64,000 nucleotides of DNA from Comamonadaceae bacterium UBA2334 (GTDB lineage Bacteria > Pseudomonadota > Gammaproteobacteria > Burkholderiales > Burkholderiaceae_C), in contig DDUQ01000065.1 in assembly GCA_002344885.1 (NCBI GenBank), forward strand, positions 823 to 64,822. Direction: 5' to 3'. Shown piece by piece: positions 17,743 through 26,857 of this stretch; the stretch's first letter is position 1; each line of letters starts with the position of its first letter. Made by a program: the position numbers and the translations under genes. The notes under the pieces were generated by a model that ran no database searches, was not told where the DNA came from, and worked only from the letters and a program-made list of their open reading frames with translations.

Positions 17743-18588
17743 ATGACCACTTCCAAACGTGCCCCGCGGGTTGCCGCTGACGATACGCCTGTGCGCAAGA
17801 CCCGAACCGTCAGGAAGGCTGTGGCGCCTGCCGAGCCGCCACCTGAGCCGCCAGTGCAGCCCAAGGCCAAGCGGGCCAAGGCTGCCAGCGCGGTGGAGGC
17901 CAGTTCGACGCCACCCACTCCCCGGCGCGCGTCCAAGGCTCAGCCACCTGCGCTGGATGTCATGGCCACGCTGGAATCCGTGGGCCCACGCCTGCGGGCC
18001 AAGGCCGTGCAAGCCGAGCAGGGACTGGTCAGCGGGTTGGTGCATTCCATCCAGGACTTGCCCACCAAGCTGTTGTCACGCCTGGGCACCGCCAGTGACC
18101 TGGCAGCCGTGCTGGTCAAGGCGCAGATGCCCAAGCCGGCCAACAAGGCGTTGGTCGATCAGGCAGCGGTGTTCCTGCGGGATCTGCGCGAAGCGGCGCA
18201 ACTGTCAGTGGACGACCTGGCCAAGGCATTGACGCTGGAAGATGCTTCGCTGCTGTCCATGGTGGAAAGCGGCAAGGTGGGTCTGCCGTTTGACATCATC
18301 CTGCGTATGGCCACGGTGCTGGGCAAGAACGACCCGGTGGGCTTCATCCTGAAGGTGACGCGCGCTTACAACCCCGGCATCTGGGCCACGCTGGACAAAC
18401 TTGGCATTGGCAAGCTGGTGGTGCAGGCAGGGCGCGAGCGCGAGTTTGCCAATATTTACCGCGCCAACGAGGCGGCCCGGGGTCTCAACGACGCCGAGTT
18501 CGCCGCCGCTTTGCGTTTCGTGGCGGCATCGTTCGATTCGGCGGTGGTGTTCCAGCAGCAGGTCAGGCAGGGTTCGGCCAAGGGCTGA
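17743..18588 (+). CDS. HTH (XRE-like) domain protein with basic Pro/Ala-rich N-terminus
   Basis: 281 aa from ATG 17743. Residues 1-75 are a low-complexity Lys/Arg/Pro/Ala tail (KRAPRVAADDTPVRKTRTVR). Residues about 150-195 look like an XRE helix-turn-helix (LREAAQLSVDDLAKALTLEDASLL then MVESGKVGLPFDIILRMATVLG, split). The end is helical. A nucleoid-associated or regulatory role is plausible from the DNA-binding tail plus HTH. It follows the Bug gene by 82 bp and converges on kynA with a 10-bp gap. Confidence 0.75.
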   Translation: MTTSKRAPRVAADDTPVRKTRTVRKAVAPAEPPPEPPVQPKAKRAKAASAVEASSTPPTPRRASKAQPPALDVMATLESVGPRLRAKAVQAEQGLVSGLVHSIQDLPTKLLSRLGTASDLAAVLVKAQMPKPANKALVDQAAVFLRDLREAAQLSVDDLAKALTLEDASLLSMVESGKVGLPFDIILRMATVLGKNDPVGFILKVTRAYNPGIWATLDKLGIGKLVVQAGREREFANIYRANEAARGLNDAEFAAALRFVAASFDSAVVFQQQVRQGSAKG

Positions 18589-18598
18589 CCACAACAGA

Positions 18599-19513
18599 TC
18601 ACAAATCGGTGCGCAGCGCCCACAGCTCGGGGAACAGCACCACGTCCAGCATCTTGCGCAGGTAGCCCACGCCGCTGGTGCCGCCGCTGCCGCGCTTGAA
18701 CCCGATGACCCGCTCCACCGTCGTCACATGGCGGAAGCGCCACAGCCGGAAGGCGTCTTCGATGTCGGTCAGCTTCTCGCCCAGTTGGTAGAGCGACCAG
18801 TGGCGCTCGGGCTCGCGGTACACCTGCAGCCAGGCGTCCTTCACCGCGTCGCTGGCGGCGTAGGGCTGGGTCCAGTCGCGGTTCAGGTGGCTGGCCGGCA
18901 CGGGCAGGCCCTGGCGGGCCATGAGCTGCAATGCCAGGTCGTACAGGGAGGGCGCCTCGTAGGCCGCCTGCACCACCGCCAGCCGTTCGGCGTGGTGGGC
19001 GTGGGGGCGCAGCATGGCAGCGTTCTTGTTGCCCAGGCTGAACTCGATGCAGCGGTACTGGTGGCTCTGGAAGCCGCTGGAGTTGTCGAGGTAGGGGCGG
19101 ATGGCACTGTATTCGGGCGGCGTCATGGTGGCCAGCACGTCCCAGGCGTGCACCAGTTGCTCCATGATTTTGCTGACGCGCGACATCATCTTGAACGCCG
19201 GGGGCAGGTCGTTGGCCGCCACGTGCTGCATGGCTGCTTTCAGTTCGTGCAGCAGCAGCTTCATCCACAGCTCACTCGTCTGGTGCTGCACGATGAACAG
19301 CATTTCGTTGTGGTTGGGGCTCAGGGGGTGCTGGGCATTGAGGATGGCGTCCAGGCTCAGGTAGTCGCCGTAACTCATGCTGCGGCTGAAGTCGAGCTTG
19401 GCGTGTTCAGCGTGCACGATGGCTTCCGGCAGCGCCTGGCCAGTCGGGCTGGCTGGGGCTGCGGGGGCGGGCGCGGCGTGCATGGGGCAGCCGTTGGAGG
19501 GTGCGTGGGTCAT
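18599..19513 (-). CDS. kynA: Tryptophan 2,3-dioxygenase
   Basis: 304 aa from ATG 19511-19513. Heme enzyme opening the indole ring of L-tryptophan to N-formylkynurenine, the first step of the kynurenine pathway. The family signature [18 protein letters not shown], the [14 protein letters not shown] helix and the end block [21 protein letters not shown] (in parts) are intact. It is the last gene of kynB-kynU-kynA, starting 17 bp after the kynU stop codon, with GGAG in the spacer. Confidence 0.96.
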   Translation of the reverse strand: MTHAPSNGCPMHAAPAPAAPASPTGQALPEAIVHAEHAKLDFSRSMSYGDYLSLDAILNAQHPLSPNHNEMLFIVQHQTSELWMKLLLHELKAAMQHVAANDLPPAFKMMSRVSKIMEQLVHAWDVLATMTPPEYSAIRPYLDNSSGFQSHQYRCIEFSLGNKNAAMLRPHAHHAERLAVVQAAYEAPSLYDLALQLMARQGLPVPASHLNRDWTQPYAASDAVKDAWLQVYREPERHWSLYQLGEKLTDIEDAFRLWRFRHVTTVERVIGFKRGSGGTSGVGYLRKMLDVVLFPELWALRTDL

Positions 19514-19530
19514 GGTGGGGTGGCTCCGGT

Positions 19531-20931
19531 TCAGGTCACGGCGTGTTTCTGGTTGAAGCCGGGCTGTTGCCACTCGCCGGTTTGCAACACCTGCAGCAAC
19601 TGGTCAGCGGCGTGCCACACGTCGGCAAAGCCCAGGTACATGGGCGTGAAGCCAAAGCGCAGGATGTCGGGGTGGCGCACATCGCCGGCCCGGAAATCAC
19701 CCACCACGCCGCGTGCAATCAGCGCCTGCACGATGGCGTAGCCGCCGGTGCCCAAGGTGGCGTTTGTGCGAACGAGGTCACCGCCGGGCCGCCCCAAGGT
19801 GACCTCAGCCCCCTTGGGGGGCAGCGTAGCCCCGGCCTGCAAGGGCGTTTGGGGGCTGAAAGTCAGGCACACCTGTGAGCCCCGGGCGGCGTGGTCGCGT
19901 GGTGTCACCAGTCCCAGGCCGTGGCCTGCGCAGCGCTGTTCCACCAGCGCAATGAACAGGTCGGTCAGCGCCAGGCTTTTGGCGCGCAGGGCGGCCATGC
20001 CACCCAGGGGTTCGGCGGCCAGCAGGGTGTCCACGCCGCATTCCAGCGCGGTCAGGCTGAGGATGGGCTGGGTGCCGCATTGGTAGCGGGCGATGCCCGC
20101 AGCCGGGCGGTAGTCGGGTGTGAACTCGAACGGTGCGGCATGCCCCCACCAGCCTGACAACGGCTGCCAGAAGCGGTCGACATGGCGGGCGTTCGCCCAC
20201 ACAAACGCAGGTGCGCCGGGCCCGCCGTTGAGGTATTTGTAGCCGCAGCCCACGGCAAAGTCGGCGTGTGATCCGTTCAGGTCCACCGGTACGGCACCGG
20301 CGCTGTGGGCCAGGTCCCACACGGTCAGGGCACCGGCTGCATGGGCGGCAGCGGTGATAGCGGCCATGTCGTGCATGGCACCCGTGCGGTAGTTGACGTG
20401 GGTGAGCATCAGCACGGCCACATCCGCAGTCAGTTCGCCCAGCACGGCGGGTTGGCTGCCGTCGTTGTCCATCAGGCGCAGGGTGTAGCCGCGTTCCTTG
20501 CACAGGGCTTCGGCAATGTATAGGTCGGTTGGGAAGTTGCTGCGTTCGCTCAGCACCACTTTGCGGCCGGGTGCGTCCTGGGCGGCGATGGTCAGCGCGG
20601 CGCTCAGCACCTTGAAAAGGTTGACCGACGTGCTGTCGGTGGCCACCACTTCACCGGGGGCGGCACCGATCAACCGGGCAATTTTGTTGCCCACTTTCTG
20701 AGGCAAGGCAAACCAGCCCGCTTTGTTCCAGCTCTGGATCAGGTCGCGTCCCCATTCCGCGGTCACGGCCTCGGCCACGCGGGCGGGGGCGGTGCGGGGC
20801 ATCACGCCGAGCGAGTTGCCATCCAGGTAGATGGTGTCGGCGGGAATGTCGTACAGGTTGCGCAAGGCGCCCAGCGGGTCGGACGCGTCACGGGCCTGGC
20901 AGTCAGAGAGGGTGAGGGTTGTGGTATTCAT
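19531..20931 (-). CDS. kynU: Kynureninase with an in-frame repeat-derived insertion
   Basis: 466 aa from ATG 20929-20931; no strong ribosome binding site is visible and an upstream ATG at 20961 is possible. PLP enzyme cleaving kynurenine to anthranilate and alanine. The N-terminus ([13 protein letters not shown]), the [10 protein letters not shown] region and the PLP-lysine motif [14 protein letters not shown] are normal. Near the C-terminus, between GSQVCLTF and [21 protein letters not shown], there are about 35 extra residues encoded by a palindromic repeat (19774-19822 and flanks). The protein is about 50 aa longer than the usual ~416. The frame stays open and the essential residues remain, so the enzyme may still work. 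The insertion sits in a surface region before the final domain segment. Confidence 0.93.
   Translation of the reverse strand: MNTTTLTLSDCQARDASDPLGALRNLYDIPADTIYLDGNSLGVMPRTAPARVAEAVTAEWGRDLIQSWNKAGWFALPQKVGNKIARLIGAAPGEVVATDSTSVNLFKVLSAALTIAAQDAPGRKVVLSERSNFPTDLYIAEALCKERGYTLRLMDNDGSQPAVLGELTADVAVLMLTHVNYRTGAMHDMAAITAAAHAAGALTVWDLAHSAGAVPVDLNGSHADFAVGCGYKYLNGGPGAPAFVWANARHVDRFWQPLSGWWGHAAPFEFTPDYRPAAGIARYQCGTQPILSLTALECGVDTLLAAEPLGGMAALRAKSLALTDLFIALVEQRCAGHGLGLVTPRDHAARGSQVCLTFSPQTPLQAGATLPPKGAEVTLGRPGGDLVRTNATLGTGGYAIVQALIARGVVGDFRAGDVRHPDILRFGFTPMYLGFADVWHAADQLLQVLQTGEWQQPGFNQKHAVT
19774..19822 (-). repeat. Palindromic repeat inserted in kynU
   Basis: Two consecutive inverted repeats on the plus strand: GAGGTCACC (19774-19782) with GGTGACCTC (19798-19806), enclosing GCCGGGCCGCCCCAA, and GCCCCC (19808-19813) TT GGGGGC. 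The flanks (about 19740-19860) are also absent from normal kynureninases. The composition resembles the GC-rich palindromes scattered between genes in Comamonadaceae. Here it is translated as part of KynU. Confidence 0.75.
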
Positions 20932-21080
20932 TGTTAAAAAAGGAGTGCGAAATGACGTCAATCAAGCGGTGAAGCAAATAAATAATCCAGAAAAATTGCG
21001 AAAAAACAATAGCTGTCGTGGTGCCGCGAGCCGGGTGCTGGGGTGGCGTGCGTCGCGTTCACACACCGTTCCCACCGTGT

Positions 21081-21773
21081 TCACATGGGCAGGGCGCGCA
21101 GCACGGCGCGCACGGGGCTGGCATCGGCCGTGGTGAGCTTCAGGGGCAGGGCAATCAGTTCGTAGTCACCTTCGGGCACGTCGTCGAGCAACAGGTTTTC
21201 CAGCACGCGCAACCCCCGGCGGCGGATGACCTGGTGGCTGTCCAGCGTTTTGCTGTCAGCGGGGTCGATGCTGGCGGTGTCAATGCCCACCAGCACCACG
21301 CCCCGGTCGGCCAGCCCTTCAATGGTGGCCGGTGCGAAGGCGCTCAATGCCGGGTCCCACTCGCGCTGGGGCATGCGGCTGTAGGTGCGCACCAGCACGC
21401 GCGCAGGCAACGGGGCCGTGGGGTCGCCCAAGGCGTGTGCCAGGTGGTGCGGCTGCACCAGCGGCCCGCAGCCGATGGCGTGGATGACCCGGCAGGGTCC
21501 CAGAAAAGGGGTCAGGTCGAGCGCGCCCACCGGCTGACCTGCCGCGTCGTAGTGCAAGGGGGCATCGGCGTGGGCGCCCAGGTGTGGCGACAGCGTGATG
21601 GCGCTCACGTTCACCGGGCAGCCGGGTCCCAGCGTGGCCACCCAGGTCTGGCTGTAGGCCGTGTCGCCAGGGAAGGCGGGTGTGGCCGCATCGACCGGCG
21701 GCGAAATGTCCCACAGTTGCCGCGCCGGTTCAGGCGGGGCCGCTGGGGCGCTTGGAAGGGGTGGTTGTGTCAT
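21081..21773 (-). CDS. kynB: Kynurenine formamidase (arylformamidase)
   Basis: 230 aa from ATG 21771-21773 (an ATG at 21824 is less likely). Hydrolyses N-formylkynurenine to kynurenine. It has the cyclase-family metal-binding motif [12 protein letters not shown] (consensus HxGTHxDxPxHF) and [16 protein letters not shown]. It is first in kynB-kynU-kynA; the 149-bp gap to kynU is AT-rich and may hold an internal promoter. No Lrp-type kynR regulator is adjacent. Confidence 0.92.
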   Translation of the reverse strand: MTQPPLPSAPAAPPEPARQLWDISPPVDAATPAFPGDTAYSQTWVATLGPGCPVNVSAITLSPHLGAHADAPLHYDAAGQPVGALDLTPFLGPCRVIHAIGCGPLVQPHHLAHALGDPTAPLPARVLVRTYSRMPQREWDPALSAFAPATIEGLADRGVVLVGIDTASIDPADSKTLDSHQVIRRRGLRVLENLLLDDVPEGDYELIALPLKLTTADASPVRAVLRALPM

Positions 21774-21906
21774 GGGCGCCGAAGTTAGCACCGGACAAAT
21801 GGGCGTGGTGTCGGTTGCCTGCAACAGGTAGGCAAAAAGACGCCAGGCACGCTCGCCCCCTGTTTTGCAGGCCCCCCGCTACCGGGTGACTTGCTTCAGG
21901 CGGGGG

Positions 21907-22893
21907 TCAGTGGCCGCTGTCCGGTGGCGGCTGACCCGGTGCGGTTCGGTCGTCCGTGTCCAGCGCTGGCGCTCGGCACACCATCACCTTCAGCGCTCGC
22001 TCGGGGTCAGTGTCTGCAAATGCGGCAGGGTTGGCCAGGCGCTGCACGACCTGCAGGTCGGGGGCTTCCTGTGCCAGCAGGCCGAGCAGAAAGTCTGTGC
22101 CCAATTCGGGGGCATTGAGGCACAGCAGTGCGTGGCCGCCTGGGGCCAGCAGTTCGGGCAGCCGGCGCACCAGGCGGGCATAGTCTTTGGTGGCCACGAA
22201 GCTGCCCTTTTGGTAGCTGGGCGGGTCGGCGATGACGAGGTCATAAGGGCCACCCCGGGTGACCTTGCCCCATGTGTTGAAGATGTCGTGGGCCATGAAG
22301 CTGGCACCACTGGTCAGGCCGTTGAGGGCGTGGTTGTGCTGGCCGGTGCCCAGCGCACCCCGGCTCATGTCCACGTTCAGCACATGGCGCGCACCACCCT
22401 GCAGCGCCACCACCGAGAACGCGCAGGTGTAGGCAAACAGGTTCAGCACCTTGGGACGGTGCCCGGTGCTGGCCAGGTGTTGCATGTGGTCAAACACCCA
22501 GCGGCGGCCCTCGGCCATGTCCAGGAAGAGACCGTGGTTTTGACCCGTCAGCAGGTGGACCGCATACCGGGTGCCGCGCTCGGTCACAGTGTGGGGTGAG
22601 GGGAGCGTGCCGGTCATCAGCCGTGTGTCGGCCTGTCCGGGCTGCAGGCACTGGTACACCCAACAAAGGGGCTGACCCGGTGCAATGTTCATCCAGCGTG
22701 CCTGCAAGGCAGCACCGATGTCGGACAGTGCTTCATCGGACAGGGGCTTGAAGCTGGTCAGCACCCAGGCAGGTGGGTAGGCATCCAGCGTCAGGTGCTC
22801 GCAACCTGCGTGCAACCCGCCACGGCCATGAAAGTACCGACCGGCATCGGCAGGCAGGGGCAACTGGGCAATGGCGTTCAGCAGGGCTTGCAT
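21907..22893 (-). CDS. Class I SAM-dependent methyltransferase, rRNA (RlmI/RlmK)-like
   Basis: 328 aa. The domain has LLTGQNHGLFLDMAEGRRWV, SAM-binding motif VLNLFAYTCAFSVVALQGGA and the catalytic DPPSYQKGSF loop, as in COG1092/RlmK-type 23S rRNA m5C/m7G methyltransferases. It lacks an N-terminal PUA or THUMP domain, so substrate recognition may differ. It begins 15 bp after the YkgJ gene on the same strand, forming a two-gene unit. Confidence 0.85.
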   Translation of the reverse strand: MQALLNAIAQLPLPADAGRYFHGRGGLHAGCEHLTLDAYPPAWVLTSFKPLSDEALSDIGAALQARWMNIAPGQPLCWVYQCLQPGQADTRLMTGTLPSPHTVTERGTRYAVHLLTGQNHGLFLDMAEGRRWVFDHMQHLASTGHRPKVLNLFAYTCAFSVVALQGGARHVLNVDMSRGALGTGQHNHALNGLTSGASFMAHDIFNTWGKVTRGGPYDLVIADPPSYQKGSFVATKDYARLVRRLPELLAPGGHALLCLNAPELGTDFLLGLLAQEAPDLQVVQRLANPAAFADTDPERALKVMVCRAPALDTDDRTAPGQPPPDSGH

Positions 22894-22908
22894 GGGGTCT
22901 TGGTTGGT

Positions 22909-23229
22909 TCAGGGGGGCGTGGCACCGGGCAAAGGGGGCAAGCCGTGGCGGGCGCGGGCTTTTTCGCAGCTGTAGCTGCCTTCCTGCAGCTCGCGACAGG
23001 GCAACGGGCGTTGCAGGTAGATGCTGCAACCCACCGATTTGCCAACCTGTCCGGTCAGGGCCACGCAGCGGATGGGCACTTCGCCTGTGCCTTGCATGCG
23101 GCACCTGATGCCCCCCACCGGCTCGGTGAGCGAGGTGGGAACCGTGCCACCGCAACTGTCCAGCTCATACATCGCGAATTCCACGCGGTAGCTGGCGCAG
23201 CAGGCACCGCAGTTCACGCAGGCGGACAT
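22909..23229 (-). CDS. YkgJ-family cysteine cluster protein
   Basis: 106 aa from ATG 23227-23229; a TTG 12 codons earlier is possible. The N-terminus CVNCGACCASYRVEF and the later cysteines (IRCRMQG, IRCVALTG, VGCSIYLQRPLPCREL, YSCEKAR) fit the zinc- or iron-chelating CxxCxxCC family (UPF0153). Function is unknown. It lies directly upstream of the methyltransferase gene, which may be its partner. Confidence 0.88.
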   Translation of the reverse strand: MSACVNCGACCASYRVEFAMYELDSCGGTVPTSLTEPVGGIRCRMQGTGEVPIRCVALTGQVGKSVGCSIYLQRPLPCRELQEGSYSCEKARARHGLPPLPGATPP

Positions 23230-23379
23230 GGGTTCATCAGGGTCGATGGCGCAGGCACTGGTCAAATGATCCGATGCTTGGGCAGGCGCGTTGAAACCGG
23301 TCGGTCGGCCGCCGGGGCGCGGCTTCGCGACCAGGCTGGCTGGGCGCAGGCTTGCCGAGGCATCTGCCAGCGGGTGGGT

Positions 23380-24321
23380 TCAGCCCTGACGCCCCAGCAG
23401 CAGGTACTCCATCAATGCCTTTTGCACATGCATGCGGTTCTCTGCCTCGTCCCACACCACGCTCTGCGGGCCGTCGATCACGTCGGCGGTCACCTCCTCG
23501 CCGCGGTGGGCAGGCAGGCAGTGCATGAACAGGGCATCCGGCTGGGCGGCCGCCATCATGTCGGCGTTGACGCACCAGTCGGCGAAGGCGGCGCGGCGCA
23601 CTTCGTTCTCGGCCTCGTAGCCCATGCTGGTCCACACGTCGGTGGTCACAAGGTGGGCACCCCGGCAGGCTTCCATGGGGTTGTCAAAAACCTTGTAGCA
23701 GGAAGTGCTTGATATACCGGCGGTGGAGGCCTGAACTTCGTATCCTCTGGGTGTGCTGATGTGCACCGTGAAGCCCAGCAGCTCGGCGGCCTGCAGCCAG
23801 GTGTTGGCCATGTTGTTGCCGTCACCGACCCAAGCCACCACCTTGCCCTTGAGGGCATCCAGCGGCTGGCCGCTGGCAGCGGGGCGGTATTCCACCAGGG
23901 TGAACAGGTCGGCCAGAATCTGGCAGGGGTGAAATTCGTTGGTCAGCCCGTTGATGACCGGCACGCGCGAGTGGGCGGCAAACCGCTCGATCTTTGCTTG
24001 CTCGAACGTGCGGATCATCACCAGATCCACCATGCGGCTGATGACCTTGGCGCTATCTTCAATCGGCTCGGCCCGGCCCAGCTGGCTGTCGCCGGTGGTC
24101 AGGTGCACCACGCTGCCGCCCAGCTGGTACATGCCCGCCTCGAAGCTCACGCGCGTGCGGGTGCTGGCTTTCTCGAAAATCATGGCCAGCGTGCGGTCGG
24201 GGTCGGCAAACGGCTGGTGCTTTTCCACGGCCTTGAATTTGGCCTTGATGAACGCCGCCCGGCCCAGCAGGTAGCCGTACTCGTCGGCGGACAGGTCTTT
24301 GAACTGCAGGTAGTGCTTCAT
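23380..24321 (-). CDS. argF: Ornithine carbamoyltransferase
   Basis: 313 aa from ATG 24319-24321, overlapping the argD stop as ATGA. Carbamoyl phosphate plus ornithine to citrulline in arginine synthesis. The carbamoyl-phosphate site STRTRVSFE, the HPCQILADLFTL motif and the ornithine-binding HCLPAHRGEE are intact. Translational coupling with argD is evident. The gap 23266-23379 between argF and ykgJ holds nothing I can identify. Confidence 0.97.
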   Translation of the reverse strand: MKHYLQFKDLSADEYGYLLGRAAFIKAKFKAVEKHQPFADPDRTLAMIFEKASTRTRVSFEAGMYQLGGSVVHLTTGDSQLGRAEPIEDSAKVISRMVDLVMIRTFEQAKIERFAAHSRVPVINGLTNEFHPCQILADLFTLVEYRPAASGQPLDALKGKVVAWVGDGNNMANTWLQAAELLGFTVHISTPRGYEVQASTAGISSTSCYKVFDNPMEACRGAHLVTTDVWTSMGYEAENEVRRAAFADWCVNADMMAAAQPDALFMHCLPAHRGEEVTADVIDGPQSVVWDEAENRMHVQKALMEYLLLGRQG

Positions 24322-25526
24322 GCTTGTTCTGCCAGGAACTGTTTGATCTGTGGCACCAGGATGGCGACGATTTCGTCGGCCTCGGCCATGCTGAGAATGA
24401 GGGGGGGCACCAGACGGACCACGCTGTCGGCGGTGACGCTGATCATCAGACCGGCATCGGCACAGCGTTGCAGCAGCACGCCGCACGGTTTGGTCAGCTC
24501 AATGCCCAGCATCAGGCCCTGGCCACGCACGTCTTTCACACCCTGTACACCGAGCAGATGGGTGGCCAGTGCGGTTTTCAGGTGGTTGCCGACCTGCGCC
24601 ACATGGGCCAGCAAGTCTGCTTCTTCCATGATGCGCAGCGTCTCCACCCCGGCACGCATGGCCAGCGGGTTGCCACCAAACGTGGTGCCGTGGTTGCCGG
24701 GCTGGAAAATGCTGGCAGCCTTGGGGCCTGCCACCACTGCGCCAACGGGCACGCCAGACCCCAAGCCTTTGGCCAGCGGCATGACGTCGGGCACGATGCC
24801 CGCCCACTGGTGGGCAAACCACTTGCCGGTGCGACCGATGCCACACTGCACCTCGTCGATCATCAGGAGCCAGTCACGCTCGTCGCACAGGGTCCGCAAC
24901 TCGCGCATGAAGTCTGCCGTCATCGGGTAAACGCCGCCTTCACCCTGAATGGCTTCAAAAAACACGGCTGTGATGTTGGCGTTGCCCTCAGTCAGCTTGC
25001 GAACGGCGGCGATGTCGTTGCGCGGCACGCGCACAAAGCCTTCGACCAGCGGGCCGAACCCGGCATGGATTTTCGGGTTGGCGGTGGCGCTCAGCGTGGC
25101 AATGCTGCGGCCATGGAAGGCACCTTCAAACACCACCACTTCGGGCCGGTCAATGCCCTTGTCGTGCCCGAATTTGCGCGCCAGCTTCAGCGCAGCTTCG
25201 TTGGCTTCCAGGCCGGTGGAACAGAAGAACACGTTGGTCATGCCCGACAGTTCGACCAGCTTGGCCGCCAGGGTTTCCTGCAGGGTCACGTGGTAGTAGT
25301 TGCTGCTGTGGATCAGCTTGCTCACCTGGTCTTGCAGGGCCGCCACCAGTTGCGGGTGGCCATGGCCCAGCGTGTTGACGGCAATGCCGCCCAATCCGTC
25401 CAGGTACTCCTTGCCATTCACGTCCCAGACTCGGCAGCCTCGGCCATGAGACAGCGCCAGGGGCACGCGCCCGTAGGTGTTCATCACATGGGGGGAAGCG
25501 GCGGCAATCGGGGTCGCTGCGGTCAT
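24318..25526 (-). CDS. argD: Acetylornithine aminotransferase
   Basis: 402 aa from ATG 25524-25526, preceded by GGAGC. Class III PLP transaminase acting on N-acetylornithine (and often succinyl-diaminopimelate). The DEVQCGIGRTGKWFAHQ motif and PLP lysine in PLAKGLGSGVPVGAV are present. First gene of argD-argF. Divergent from the DUF3579 gene across 285 bp containing the candidate promoter around 25718-25735 (TCTTATATAAGATAGAAT). Confidence 0.96.
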   Translation of the reverse strand: MTAATPIAAASPHVMNTYGRVPLALSHGRGCRVWDVNGKEYLDGLGGIAVNTLGHGHPQLVAALQDQVSKLIHSSNYYHVTLQETLAAKLVELSGMTNVFFCSTGLEANEAALKLARKFGHDKGIDRPEVVVFEGAFHGRSIATLSATANPKIHAGFGPLVEGFVRVPRNDIAAVRKLTEGNANITAVFFEAIQGEGGVYPMTADFMRELRTLCDERDWLLMIDEVQCGIGRTGKWFAHQWAGIVPDVMPLAKGLGSGVPVGAVVAGPKAASIFQPGNHGTTFGGNPLAMRAGVETLRIMEEADLLAHVAQVGNHLKTALATHLLGVQGVKDVRGQGLMLGIELTKPCGVLLQRCADAGLMISVTADSVVRLVPPLILSMAEADEIVAILVPQIKQFLAEQA

Positions 25527-25811
25527 GGCAAAGCTCCAGTCAGGGAAATCCGTGGTTGAAAAATGGGTGGCGGAAAGCACAACGGCCCAACGTGGGTTGA
25601 GCCGTTGAAATGGCATTTTAGGCGTGTTCGGTGACGGGCTCTCTGGCGGCGTTCCGTGGCCGCTTCTGGCGGGGCCTGCATGCACGCCGAGGGCGGCTGA
25701 CAGAGTGGCGTCAGCCAGTCTTATATAAGATAGAATAGTTGTGCGGTGCAGCACCGAGCGATCCTCCGTGTGGCACCATCTTCCCTACCGTATTCCACCG
25801 GCCCATTACCC
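25527..25811. promoter_or_regulatory. Divergent argD / DUF3579 intergenic region
   Basis: An AT-rich patch with the near-palindrome CTTATATAAG at about 25719-25728, followed by ATAGAATAG, stands out from GC-rich surroundings and could carry a -10 element for either gene. No arginine-repressor-type box is recognisable. Confidence 0.35.
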
Positions 25812-26150
25812 ATGGTCTCCAGCAAGTCTAGACAGCTGTTCATTCAGGGGGTCACCAGCAGTGGCCGCACCTTCCGGCCCAGTGACTGGGCCGAGCGTCT
25901 GGCAGGCGTGATGAGCCAGTTTCGTCCCGGTGGTGCCGCTGCACAGGGGCATCGTGCAAGCTACTCGCCATGGTGCGTCCCTTCGACGCTGGGTGCGGTG
26001 AAGTGTGTCATCGTGCACCGCGACATGGAAGACGAAGAGCCCATGGCGTGGGCGTTCTGCATGAACTTCGCCAAAGACAACGACCTGACGGTTGTGGATG
26101 GTGAGCAGGCGGCTGCTATTGGCTCAGCCCCGGCAGCTTCCCCCCGCTGA
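25812..26150 (+). CDS. DUF3579 domain protein
   Basis: 112 aa from ATG 25812. It fits DUF3579 (small proteins almost confined to Betaproteobacteria), with the conserved IQGVTSSGRTFRPSDWAERL start, VMSQFRPGG, and a C-terminal CVIVHRDMEDEEPMAWAFCMNFAKDNDL segment (in two parts: CVIVHRDMEDEEPMAW and FCMNFAKDNDL). The position next to argD and rpsT is conserved in this group as far as I recall. Function unknown. Confidence 0.88.
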   Translation: MVSSKSRQLFIQGVTSSGRTFRPSDWAERLAGVMSQFRPGGAAAQGHRASYSPWCVPSTLGAVKCVIVHRDMEDEEPMAWAFCMNFAKDNDLTVVDGEQAAAIGSAPAASPR

Positions 26151-26256
26151 CATCGGTTCCCGCGTTGCATGCGCTGCCTGCGCCTGAATGGGTGTGGGTT
26201 TTTCCATTGTTTTGTTCTGCCGATTCAGGGTGACTGACGGATCGTCAGCCATGAAA

Positions 26257-26297
26257 AAACCGCCTGATTTGCACCGAGGCGGTTTGTTCATTTTTTT
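26257..26297. terminator. Bidirectional terminator between DUF3579 gene and rpsT
   Basis: Nine-base stem AAACCGCCT (26257-26265) / AGGCGGTTT (26277-26285) with an 11-base loop, followed by GTTCATTTTTTT on the plus strand and preceded by an A-run, so it can act on both strands. Confidence 0.88.
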
Positions 26298-26309
26298 GCT
26301 GGCAGCGCA

Positions 26310-26371
26310 CCGTTTCAAACGGCGAAGGGTGGGGCACCCTTCGGGCTGTTGGCACCTGTCGGGCAGGTGCC
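26310..26371 (-). other. Cluster of three stem-loops just after rpsT
   Basis: Within 62 bp, reading on plus: CCGTTT-C-AAACGG (26310-26322), GAAGGGTG-GGG-CACCCTTC (26324-26342) and GGCACCTG-TCGGG-CAGGTGCC (26351-26371). All three lie in the 3' untranslated part of the rpsT transcript, before the terminator at 26257-26297. They may stabilise or regulate the S20 message. Confidence 0.65.
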
Positions 26372-26384
26372 GGTTTCAGGCTGA

Positions 26385-26684
26385 TCAGGCTGCGGCTGCA
26401 GCCATGGCCTTGACTTTGGCGCTCAGGCGGCTCTTGTCGCGTGCGGCCTTGTTCTTGTGGAAGATGCCTTTGTCGGCCACGGCATCGACCACGGCTTGCA
26501 TCTTGGCGAAAGCGTCGGTGGCTTTGGCCTTGTCACCCGTCAGAACGGCTTTTTCAACGTTCTTGACGAATGTGCGGTATTTGGAGCGCAGCGAGGTGTT
26601 GGCTGCATTCAGTTTGACGTCCTGGCGGGCGCGCTTGCGGCCGGATGCCAGGCGGGGGTTCTTTTTCTTGGGCTTGGTTGCCAT
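26385..26684 (-). CDS. rpsT: 30S ribosomal protein S20
   Basis: 99 aa, Lys/Ala-rich, all-helical. The start [20 protein letters not shown] and the end [18 protein letters not shown] are typical of S20, which binds 16S rRNA early in 30S assembly. Usual bacterial length is about 87-95. It is monocistronic, with its own terminator. E. coli S20 regulates its own translation; whether the UTR hairpins here do so is unknown. Confidence 0.97.
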   Translation of the reverse strand: MATKPKKKNPRLASGRKRARQDVKLNAANTSLRSKYRTFVKNVEKAVLTGDKAKATDAFAKMQAVVDAVADKGIFHKNKAARDKSRLSAKVKAMAAAAA

Positions 26685-26857
26685 GGTGAAATGTCCTTGA
26701 TGGGTTTGTGGATGTTGCCAGCAAAGCCTTCAATTATAGCCATTTCGAAGCGTGGGGCAGGCTGTGTGGCTCGCTCCTGTGTTTTCTGCTTCGTACGCAT
26801 CGGCTTCATGCACACTGGTCATCCACGGAGTCACGCCTTTGCCCGCTTGAACGTGGT

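Noticed and set aside
19531..20931. kynU as a pseudogene
   Set aside because: Despite the insertion the frame is intact, the PLP lysine motif and the C-terminal segment are present, and the operon is complete.
20936..21010. Further repeat copy between kynB and kynU (CAATCAAGCGGTGAAGC)
   Set aside because: One block matches, but the order of the other blocks is wrong; kept as unresolved.
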